This document shows positions 15,948 to 29,400 of a DNA stretch of 64,000 nt, piece by piece. Under the pieces are notes generated by a model. That model did no database searches. It had not been told where the DNA came from and saw only the letters and a program-made list of their open reading frames with translations. This DNA is from Rhodanobacter glycinis. GTDB lineage: Bacteria > Pseudomonadota > Gammaproteobacteria > Xanthomonadales > Rhodanobacteraceae. The stretch lies in NCBI RefSeq assembly GCF_006438785.1, contig NZ_RCZB01000004.1, positions 253,810 to 317,809 on the forward strand, written 5' to 3'. Both the position numbers and the translations under genes were made by a program. The stretch's first letter is position 1, and the number at the start of each line of letters is the position of its first letter.

Positions 15948-18239
15948 ATGACACGCCATCTGACCGGTCTTTTGTGCGGCCTGCTTGTGCTGGTGACGTC
16001 CGCCGCGCATGCCGAGCCGATTTCACTGATCCCGCTGCCGGCGCAGCTCACCGTTGCCGACGGCATGTTCATGGTCGATGCGCAGACGACTGTCGTGGTC
16101 GCCGATCATGACGCGTCGACCCGGCGCACCGCGCGCTACCTGTCCGAGCTGATCGCGCGCACGCGCGGCCTGCGTTTGTCCGTGAACCAGGGCGGCCCCG
16201 GCGCGCGCGGCATCGTGCTGCGACGCGACCCGCACGCGCCGGTGGCGAACCGCGAAGGCTACGCGCTGGATGTCACGCCGCAAGGCATCCGCATCACCGC
16301 ACGCGATGACGCCGGCCTGTTCTACGGCGCGGTGACGCTGTGGCAACTGCTCACGCCGGATGCGCAACATGGCGCGGTGCAGGTACCGGCGGTGCAGATC
16401 CGCGACCAACCACGTTTCACCTGGCGTGGCCTGATGCTGGATTCCGCGCGACACTTCCAGTCGGTCGTCGAGATCGAGCAACTGCTGAACCAGATGGCCG
16501 AGCACAAGCTCAACGTGTTCCACTGGCATCTCACTGACGACCAGGGCTGGCGCATCCAGATCAAGCGCTATCCCGAACTCACCCGCATCGGCGCGTGGCG
16601 CACGCCGCCCGATGCCGGGCACGACGGCGAGCCGCCGCGCTACGGCGGTTTCTATACGCAGGACGAGATCCGCCGCGTCGTCGCCTACGCCGCCGCGCGA
16701 CACATCACCGTGGTGCCGGAGATCGACATGCCCGGCCATGCGCAGGCCGTGGTGGCGGCGTATCCGCAGTTCGGCGTCACCGGCCAGCGACCGCCGGTGT
16801 CGGTCGACTGGGGCGTCAATCCGTACCTGTACAACGTCGACGATGCCACCTTCGACTTCATCGACAACGTGCTCGACGAGGTGATGGCGCTGTTCCCGTC
16901 GACCTACATCCACGTCGGCGGTGACGAGGCGATCAAGGACCAGTGGCAGGCCTCGCCGGCGGTGCAGGCGAAGATGCATGCGCTGGGCCTGAAGGACGAA
17001 GACGCGCTGCAAGGCTGGTTCATCGGCCGAGTCGGCCAGTACCTCGCCAAGCACGGCCGCAAGCTGATCGGCTGGGACGAGATCCTCCAGGGCGACAACC
17101 TGCCCGCCGACGCCACCGTGATGTCCTGGCGCGGCATCGACGGTGCAATCAAGGCCGCGCTGCTCGGTCACGACGTGGTGCTGTCGCCCTCGCCGAGTCT
17201 CTACTTCGACCATGTGCAAGGCGATCCCGCCGACGAATACGCCGGCCGCCTCGGCGTGGAATCGCTGAAGGACGTGTACGGATTCCAGGCCGTGCCGGGC
17301 GTGCTGAGCGCGACGCAGGCAAAGCATGTGCTGGGCGTGCAGGCCAACCTCTGGACCGAGCACATGCCGTCTTTCGCCCACGTGGAACACGCCGCCTTCC
17401 CACGGCTGGACGCGCTCAGCGAAGTGGCCTGGTCGCCAGCCGCCACGAACAGCTGGCCGGGTTTCCTGGCCCGCCTGCCGGCGCAGCTCGAGCGTTACCG
17501 CACGCAGCACGTCAACGTGGCCGACAGCGCCTTCGCGGTGGACATCGGCGCCGACCGCAACCTGGCGCTGGCCACCGGCAAGGCCACCGTGACGCTGGCG
17601 AACCAGGTAGGCACCGGTGCCATCCACTACACGCTGGACGGCAGCGCACCGACGCCCGCCTCGCCGCGCTATGGCGCGCCGTTCAACGTGAGCCTGCCGG
17701 TCACCGCGCGCGCCGCCAGCTTCGCCGCCGACGGCAGTCCGCTCGCCGCGTCGCGCGAACGGGTGCTGGATCGCGCCGCGCTGCTCAGCCTGCCTGGCAA
17801 CACCCTGCCGAACTGCCCCGGCAGCGATTTCCGGCTGCGCATGCAACCCATGCCCGACGCGAAGAGCACCCAGCCGGTGTATGCGGTGAACGTGTTCGAC
17901 AGCTGCCAGCAGTTTCCCGCCACGTGGATGGATGGCGTCGCCGCGATCCATGTCGATGCGGTGCGCCTGCCGCGCAACTTCGCGCTGGCGCACGAACAGA
18001 AACTGGTGGTGTCGCGCCCGCACGCCACGTCGTTCGGCGAACTGGTGGTGCACGCGGACCAATGCGACGGGCCGGTGCTCGCCAGCATGCCGTTGCCCGA
18101 TCCTGCGCAGAGTGCGCTCAATTTCACCCTGACCGCCGCGTTGCCGGCGCAACAGGGCGAACATGCGTTGTGCCTGATCTACACCGCGCCGATCGACGGG
18201 CCGCTGTACGCGATTGGCCGGGCTACGCTCACGCCGTGA
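15948..18239 (+). CDS. GH20 beta-N-acetylhexosaminidase
   Basis: Secreted or periplasmic enzyme of 763 residues that trims terminal GlcNAc/GalNAc from chitin-type oligomers. It has a signal peptide (MTRHLTGLLCGLLVLVTSAAHA), a GH20 N-terminal domain, and a catalytic barrel with HWHLTDDQGWRIQIKRYPELT and the catalytic Asp-Glu pair in HVGGDEA (D326, E327). The C-terminal part (from about 540) resembles a chitobiase C-terminal domain. The start at 15948 follows GGAG and opens the signal peptide; a longer reading from 15858 begins inside the terminator. It supplies free GlcNAc to the receptor, permease and kinase next door. Confidence 0.92.
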   Translation: MTRHLTGLLCGLLVLVTSAAHAEPISLIPLPAQLTVADGMFMVDAQTTVVVADHDASTRRTARYLSELIARTRGLRLSVNQGGPGARGIVLRRDPHAPVANREGYALDVTPQGIRITARDDAGLFYGAVTLWQLLTPDAQHGAVQVPAVQIRDQPRFTWRGLMLDSARHFQSVVEIEQLLNQMAEHKLNVFHWHLTDDQGWRIQIKRYPELTRIGAWRTPPDAGHDGEPPRYGGFYTQDEIRRVVAYAAARHITVVPEIDMPGHAQAVVAAYPQFGVTGQRPPVSVDWGVNPYLYNVDDATFDFIDNVLDEVMALFPSTYIHVGGDEAIKDQWQASPAVQAKMHALGLKDEDALQGWFIGRVGQYLAKHGRKLIGWDEILQGDNLPADATVMSWRGIDGAIKAALLGHDVVLSPSPSLYFDHVQGDPADEYAGRLGVESLKDVYGFQAVPGVLSATQAKHVLGVQANLWTEHMPSFAHVEHAAFPRLDALSEVAWSPAATNSWPGFLARLPAQLERYRTQHVNVADSAFAVDIGADRNLALATGKATVTLANQVGTGAIHYTLDGSAPTPASPRYGAPFNVSLPVTARAASFAADGSPLAASRERVLDRAALLSLPGNTLPNCPGSDFRLRMQPMPDAKSTQPVYAVNVFDSCQQFPATWMDGVAAIHVDAVRLPRNFALAHEQKLVVSRPHATSFGELVVHADQCDGPVLASMPLPDPAQSALNFTLTAALPAQQGEHALCLIYTAPIDGPLYAIGRATLTP

Positions 18240-18302
18240 ACGGCATGCGAGCGGACTTCGCGTTCGATGCGATGGTGAGGGTCCGCTCCTTTTCGCCGGG
18301 CG

Positions 18303-18460
18303 TCAGCGGCGCCCGCGCAGCGCCTTGACGAACCGACCATGGCCAGCACGCCAAGCAGCAAACCGGCGCCTGCGCCCCACAGCCCACCGAGGTCGCCGCC
18401 GATCAGATAGCCGACGCCGAACCCCGCCGGAAACAGCAGCAACAGCGGCAGGCAACCCAT
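18303..18460 (-). pseudogene. small membrane protein gene with apparent frameshift
   Basis: Starts MGCLPLLLLFPAGFGVGYL and continues with a second hydrophobic segment (GLWGAGAGLLLGVLAMVG), a two-helix glycine-rich small membrane protein. In the continuous frame it then becomes SSRRCAGAADARRKG and runs 60 bases into the 3' end of the GH20 gene. Adding one base after VG gives FVKALRGRR and a stop at 18303, a far more natural basic tail for such a protein. This suggests a one-base deletion or a sequencing error. It lies 12 bp downstream of the lhr-like gene on the same strand. Function unknown. Confidence 0.45.
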
Positions 18461-18472
18461 CTGTTCAACCCG

Positions 18473-23002
<4,530 letters not shown>

Positions 23003-23155
23003 GTATTGGGCCCGCTAAGGCAAGGGGCGGGGACAGATCTTAGATGGGGGCGGATCGCGCCGCTGCAAATGGATCGGAGGCTGGCGCTTTCGCCGCCGCT
23101 ACCCTTGTATGACAATACGGCTACGTATCGTTGCCTTTCCAACTGGGGAAAAACC

Positions 23156-25408
23156 ATGTCCGTCGCCCGCCAGCCGCGTTCCGCCGTGCTTGCCTTGTCG
23201 ATCACGCTCGCTCTTGCTCTGCCGATTTCCGCTGTGCTGGCCCAGGAAGCGGCGACACCGGCCAAGCCGCAGGCAGCCAAGGTCTCCGAGTTGCAGACGG
23301 TGAACGTCACCGCCTCGAAGCGGGTGGAAAACATGCAGAAGGTGCCGATGGCGCTGACCGTGCTGACGCCGGACAAGCTGGAGGCGTTCGGTCAGGCCGG
23401 CGACGGCGTGCTGCAACTGGCCTCGCGTGCGCCCAGCGTGTATGCCGAGACCTCGTACGGGCGCATTTTCCCGCGCTTCTATATACGCGGCCTGGGCAAC
23501 AGCGACTTCGATCTCAACGCCTCGCAGCCGGTGTCGATGGTGTACGACGACATCGTGCAGGAAAATCCCATCCTCAAAGGCTTCCCGCTGTTCGACCTGG
23601 AGCAGGTCGAAGTGCTGCGCGGCCCGCAGGGCACGCTGTTCGGGCGAAACTCGCCGGCGGGCGTGATCAAGTTCGAGTCGCGCAAGCCGAGCCAGGAAAC
23701 CAGCGGCTACGCCCGCGTCTCGTACGGTTCGCTCGGCACCGCGAACGTCGAGGCCGCGCTCGGCGGCGCGATGGGCCAGCACTGGTCCGGCCGCGTCTCG
23801 GCGCTGGCGCAGCACCGCGACAACTGGATCGACAACACCTATACCGGCAAGAAGGATGCACTGGGCGGCTATAACGACCGCGCCGTGCGTCTGCAGGCGC
23901 TATACGAGAACGGCGGCTTCAACGCATTGATCAGCGCGCATGCGCGCTGGCTGGACGGCACCGCCGAGGTCAACCGCGCCAACGCGATCTCGTTGGGCGG
24001 CGATGTATTCGTGCCGGGCTTCGATCGCGACAAGGTGGCGCAGGACGGACTCAACAAGCAGCATCTGTTCGCCTGGGGCAGCAACCTGCACCTGAACTGG
24101 AACGTGGGTGATTACACGTTCACCTCGATCACCGGCCTGGAACGCGCCACCACCTACAGCCACGGCGACGTCGACGGCGGCTACGGCGCGAGTTTCCATC
24201 CGCCGATGGGCCCGGGCTTCATCCCGTTCCCGTCGGAGACCGCCGACGCGTTGCCGCACGATCGCCAGATCACCCAGGAATTCCGCCTCGCCAGCAACCA
24301 GCATGACAAGCTGAACTGGCAGGTCGGCACTTACTATTTCGACGAAGACATCGCGATCAGCAACTTCGACTACGCCACGTTCGACAACCACGCGCTGGAC
24401 GGCTATGCCGTGCAGACACAGCGCACCAAGGCATGGGCGGTGTTCGGTTCGGCCAACTACCAGCTCGCCGACGATTTCGAACTGCGTGCCGGCGCGCGCT
24501 GGTCGCACGATTCGCGCGATTTCAAGGTGGATCGGCTGATGTCGCCGATCGGCGGCGGCCCGCTGCTGGCGACTGCGAGCCCGCACGACTCGCGCTGGAG
24601 CGGCGACCTCACCGGCACCTGGACGCTGAACCCGAACGTCAACGTCTACGCACGCATCGCCAACGGCTTCCGCGCGCCCAGCGTGCAGGGCCGCGTGCTG
24701 TTCGCCGACTTCATCTCGCAGGCGAAGCCGGAGACGATCACCAGCTACGAGCTGGGCGTCAAGACCACCGGCATGGACAACCACGTGCGCTTCAACGCGG
24801 ACGTCTATACCTACAACATGCACAACCAGCAGCTCACCGCGGTGGGCGGCGACATCAACGTGACGCGCCTGCTGAATGCCAGCAAGACCCAGGGCTATGG
24901 TGCCGAGTTCGACCTGGAGGCGTACCTCACGCCGAACTTCGTGCTCACCGCCGGCGGCAGCTACAACCACACCGAGCTGAAGGACCCGAACCTGGCGGTG
25001 GCGGTCTGCGGTTCCGGTTGCACCATCCTCGATCCGCTCAATGCCAGCGGCAACGCGCTGGTCTACGGCAACACCCTGCCGAATGCGCCGCTGTGGATCG
25101 GCACGCTCACCGCGCGCTACGGCATTCCGTACGGCGACAGCGGCGAGTTCTTCGTCTATACCGACTGGAACTACCGCAGCGAGGTGAACTTCTTCCTGTA
25201 CGACTCGGCCGAGTTCAAGGGCAAGCCGCTGCTCGAAGGCGGCCTGCGGCTTGGCTACAACTGGGACTATGGCCGCCGCGAGGTCGCCCTGTACGCCCGC
25301 AACCTCACCGACAAGCGGGCGATCACCGGTGCCATCGACTTCAACAACCGCACCGCCTTCGTCAACGATCCGCGCGTCGTCGGCGTGGAGTTTCGCGTCG
25401 AGCTGTAA
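23156..25408 (+). CDS. TonB-dependent receptor (siderophore/vitamin-type)
   Basis: A 750-residue outer-membrane receptor: signal peptide ending at AVLAQ (about residue 28), plug domain with VNVTASKRVENMQKVPMALTVLTPDKLEAFG and the conserved LEQVEVLRGPQGTLFGRNSPAGVI, then a barrel ending VVGVEFRVEL. The plug wording fits the group containing iron-complex and xenobiotic receptors with broad substrate range. Nothing nearby (a lipase-like hydrolase follows) pins the ligand. GGGGA lies eight bases before the ATG at 23156; a longer frame from 22457 is antisense to lhr and not real. A small GC hairpin without T run (25424-25444) follows. Confidence 0.9.
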   Translation: MSVARQPRSAVLALSITLALALPISAVLAQEAATPAKPQAAKVSELQTVNVTASKRVENMQKVPMALTVLTPDKLEAFGQAGDGVLQLASRAPSVYAETSYGRIFPRFYIRGLGNSDFDLNASQPVSMVYDDIVQENPILKGFPLFDLEQVEVLRGPQGTLFGRNSPAGVIKFESRKPSQETSGYARVSYGSLGTANVEAALGGAMGQHWSGRVSALAQHRDNWIDNTYTGKKDALGGYNDRAVRLQALYENGGFNALISAHARWLDGTAEVNRANAISLGGDVFVPGFDRDKVAQDGLNKQHLFAWGSNLHLNWNVGDYTFTSITGLERATTYSHGDVDGGYGASFHPPMGPGFIPFPSETADALPHDRQITQEFRLASNQHDKLNWQVGTYYFDEDIAISNFDYATFDNHALDGYAVQTQRTKAWAVFGSANYQLADDFELRAGARWSHDSRDFKVDRLMSPIGGGPLLATASPHDSRWSGDLTGTWTLNPNVNVYARIANGFRAPSVQGRVLFADFISQAKPETITSYELGVKTTGMDNHVRFNADVYTYNMHNQQLTAVGGDINVTRLLNASKTQGYGAEFDLEAYLTPNFVLTAGGSYNHTELKDPNLAVAVCGSGCTILDPLNASGNALVYGNTLPNAPLWIGTLTARYGIPYGDSGEFFVYTDWNYRSEVNFFLYDSAEFKGKPLLEGGLRLGYNWDYGRREVALYARNLTDKRAITGAIDFNNRTAFVNDPRVVGVEFRVEL

Positions 25409-25462
25409 GACTCTGTCGGCCCGCCGCGCCATCGCCTGGCGCGGTGAGGCAGAATCGTCTCT

Positions 25463-26338
25463 TTGCCCGCAAGCGAGCGCGATGTGGATCACCCTGGTCA
25501 GTCTGTCGAAACCCACCTGACGTTGACGATGGCCGATGGTCAGCCGCTGTTCCTGCGCGACTGGCCGTTGCCGCAGGCGCGCGGCGCGGTGTTGATCGTG
25601 CACGGGCTGGGCGAGCACAGCGGCCGCTATCAGCGGCTGGCGCAATGGTTCAACCAGCGCGGCTATGCGGTGCGCGGCTACGACCAGCGCGGTCACGGGC
25701 AGACGCCGGGCCAGCGCGGTGCGCTGCGCCATGGCGATGACCTGCTGGAGGATCTGGCCAGCGTCTACAACGACTACAGCAGCGGGCTGCCGCATGCACC
25801 GCTGTTGCTCGGCCACAGCATGGGCGGTCTGGTGGCGGCGCGCACCGTGCTGGATGGTCGCATCACGCCGCCGGCACTGCTGCTGTCGTCGCCGGCGCTG
25901 CGCAGCTGGGAATCGTTGTGGCTGATCAAACTCGCGCGGGTGCTGAGCCGCATCGCGCCGAATCTGCCGCTGCGCAACGGGCTGGATTCCGACAAGCTCT
26001 CGCATGACCCGAACGTGGCGGCCGGTTATCGCAGCGATTCGTTGCGGCATGGCTGGATCACGCCGCGGCTGGCCGACTTCATCTTCCGCAGTGGTGCGAC
26101 CTGCATCGCCGATGCCGCGATGCTGGCTCAGCCCACGCTGTTGCTGGTCGCCGACAGCGACGAGTTGGTCGACCCGTCCGGCAGCCGCGCGTTCGCCAGG
26201 AAGGCCGCGCCGAGCGGGCAGCTGACCACGCGCTTCTTCTCCACGCTGTATCACGAACTGTTCAACGAAGCCGAGCCGGGACGCAGCCAGGTATTGATGC
26301 AGCTGGCGGACTGGCTGGGCCGGCAAGTGCGCGACTGA
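25463..26338 (+). CDS. alpha/beta hydrolase, monoacylglycerol-lipase-like
   Basis: Serine hydrolase of about 290 residues in the S33/lysophospholipase (PldB, monoglyceride lipase) group. The nucleophile elbow is GHSMGG (Ser119), the oxyanion region is IVHGLGEHSGRY, and the Asp and His fall in LLVADSDELVD and TLYHELFNE. It is predicted to cleave monoacylglycerols or lysophospholipids in the cytosol. The start is unsure: TTG 25463 gives the longest frame, GTG 25484 and ATG 25529 are alternatives and none has a strong ribosome site. It lies 54 bp after the receptor gene and may be co-transcribed. Confidence 0.85.
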   Translation: MPASERDVDHPGQSVETHLTLTMADGQPLFLRDWPLPQARGAVLIVHGLGEHSGRYQRLAQWFNQRGYAVRGYDQRGHGQTPGQRGALRHGDDLLEDLASVYNDYSSGLPHAPLLLGHSMGGLVAARTVLDGRITPPALLLSSPALRSWESLWLIKLARVLSRIAPNLPLRNGLDSDKLSHDPNVAAGYRSDSLRHGWITPRLADFIFRSGATCIADAAMLAQPTLLLVADSDELVDPSGSRAFARKAAPSGQLTTRFFSTLYHELFNEAEPGRSQVLMQLADWLGRQVRD

Positions 26339-26467
26339 GCTTGCGCGCGAGGCATCGACGGCGCTGTCGCGGTGCCGCCCCGGCAGCGAAGCCGGCGCGC
26401 CAGATCGGCGCCACCAAGTCGCCATGAATTCCGGCGATACTCTGATGCAAACCTAGGGAGAGGTCAC

Positions 26468-29400
26468 ATGTCAGGTCGATCGTTCGAGTGCTTTTCGCGC
26501 CGCGCATGGCCGCGCGCGCTGTTTCCGTTGCTGCTCGGCCTGCTGCTGGCGGCCTGCAGCGGCAGCCACGACAGCGGCAAGCCGGCGCTGCAGGGCGCAC
26601 CCGCCAGCAGTGCGTCGACGCAGCCGGCGTCGGCAAACGGGAAGAGCGCATTCGCGCTGGTCTCGGCCAGTTCGGAAACCAGCGACTCGCGCACCGCGCT
26701 GACCTTGCGCTTCAACGCCACGCTGGCCTCGGCGCAGGCGTTCGACACGCTGATCGCGGTCACCGGCCCGAACGGTGAAGTGGTCAGTGGCAGCTGGAGC
26801 CTCAAGGACGACGGCAAGACCCTGAGCTTTCCGTTCGTGCAGTCCAATACCCACTATGCGGTGCAGCTGCAGGCCGGCGTGCTGGCCGCGGACGGTCGCA
26901 CACTGGGCCACGAGGTGAAGCACGACGTGTATTCCGGCAACCTGCCGGCGGCGATCGGGTTTGCCTCGCATGGCAGCGTGCTGCCCGCGCGTGGCACCCG
27001 CGGCCTGCCGCTGGTGTCGATGAACATCCACGATGCCGACGTGGAGTTTTTCCGCGTGCGCGACAACGCGTTGTCGGACCTGTTCTGCGCCTATCCGCGC
27101 AACGGCCATCGCGACAACTACGAGCTGGACCATGACGTCAACGACTACAACGACTGCGGCGAAGGCGACGCCCGCCGCAGCCGGATACCGCTGACCCAGC
27201 TGGCCGATTCGGTCTACGCCAACCACTACACGCTGGGCGGCGAACCCAACGAGCGCACGGTGACCTACCTGCCGGTGCAGGACGTCCAGCAGCTGTCCGA
27301 ACCGGGTGTGTACGTGGCCGTGGTCAAGGCCGGCGGCACGTTCAAGGACGGCTACGACACCGCCACGTTCTTCGTCAGCGACCTCGGCCTGCACCTGCGC
27401 GTGTATCGCGACAACGTGCTGCTGCATGTCGCCTCGCTGCGCGATGGCTCGCCGGTCAACGCGGTGAACGTCGAGATCCGCGACGAGCAGGGCCGCAGCA
27501 AGCTCAAGGCCACCACCGGTGCGGACGGCAACGCGCTGATCGCGTACAAGATCAAGTCCGCCGACGTGCTGATCGCGCGGCACGGCAAGGACGTCTCGGT
27601 GCTGCCGTTCAACCGGCCGGCGCTGGATGTTTCCAACTTCGACATCAGCGGTCGCAGGCAGGCGCCGTTCGAGGTGTACGCCTGGTCCGGCCGCGATTTG
27701 TATCGCCCCGGCGAAACGCTGCGCGCCTCGGCGCTGTTGCGTGATTACGACGGCAAGCCGATGAAGGCGCAGTCGCTGTTCGTGCGGGTCAAGCAGCCGG
27801 ATGGCCGCACCCTGGTGGAGAAGCAGCTGCAGCCGCAACAGCTTAATTATTTCGAGCTGGCCCAGGCCATTCCGGCCGATGCGCCGACCGGGTTGTGGCA
27901 GCTGGAATTCCGCCTCGATCCAGCCAGCAAGGACACCGTGCAGGCGTTCCCGTTCCACGTCGAGGAGTTCCTGCCGGAGCGGTTGAAGGTGGAACTGTCC
28001 AGCCCGCAGCAGCGGCTCGCACCGGACGAATCGTTGAAGCTCAAGGTAGCCTCCAGCTATCTGTACGGCGCGCCAGCCGACGGCAACCGCTTCACCGCGA
28101 AGTTGCTGGTGGCGCCCGAAGTGCATCCGCTGGCCAAGCTGGCGGATACGTTCTTCGGCGACCCTACGATCGAGCTGCCGAAGAGCGCCGACGACGTGGT
28201 CGATGCCAAGCTCGATGCGCAGGGAACGCTGGAACAGGACGTGGCGCTGCCCGACGACGTCAAGCCGGTGGCACCGCTGGCGGTGACGCTTTCCGGCAGC
28301 GTGTACGAGAGCGGTGGCCGCGCGGTCACCCGGTTGCTCAAGCGCACCTACTGGCCGGCGGACACGCTGGCCGGCGTGCGCCCGTTGTTTGATCCGAAAC
28401 AAGGTGCCGAAAGCGAGAGTCCGGTCGGCTTCGAGATCGTGCGCGCCAATGCCGATGGCCAGCTGGTCGCCGGTGCGCATCCGAAGGTGCGCCTGCAGCG
28501 CGAGCTGCGCGATTTCTACTGGCTGTACGAGCGCAATGGCGGCTGGCAGTCGAACGCCAACCAGCGGCTGCAGCTGATCGAGGAGAAAGACATCGACGTG
28601 GCGGCGGGCAAGTCGACCCACGTCGAGTTTCCGGTGCAGTGGGGCAGCTATCGGGTCGAGGTCTATGACCCGGCGACCAAACTGACCACGGTGTTTCCGT
28701 TCTTCGCCGGTTACAGCTGGGACGACGAGAACCTGGGCAAGGAAGCGCGTCCGGACAAGGTCAAGCTGGCACTGGACAAGGCGCGCTACCGCGCCGGCGA
28801 CATCATGAAGGTCACCGTGACGCCGCCGCACGACGGCCCCGGCGTGCTGCTGGTCGAATCGGATCATCTGCTCTACACGAAGAACATCGAAGCGAAGGCC
28901 GGCGCCACCTTCGAGATCCCGGTGACCAAGGATTGGGAACGGCACGATGTGTACGTGGAGGCGATGGTGTTTCGCGGTGGCGAAGCCAGCGAACACACCA
29001 CGCCGGCGCGCGCGATGGGCATCGAATACGTGGCGATGGATCGCAACGATCGGCGCATTCCGCTCAAGCTCGCTGCGCCGGCGCTGATGCGTCCGGGCAA
29101 TCCGCTCGAGGTCAGCGTGCAGGCCAGCGGGCTGGCCGGCCAGCAGGCGTTCGTCACGCTGTCGGCGGTCGACCAGGGCGTGCTCAACATCACCGACTAT
29201 CCGGTGCCGGACGCGTGGGCGTGGATGTTCGCCAGGCGCGCGCTCGGCGTCGATGCGTACGATCTCTACAGCCGCATCATCGAGGCGATGGACGGTGAGC
29301 AGGCCCGTTTGCGCTACGGCGGCGACATGAGTGCCGCGGCGCTGCCCAAGGCCACCCGGCTCAATCCGAAGGTGCAGATCGTCGACCTGTTCGCCGGGCC

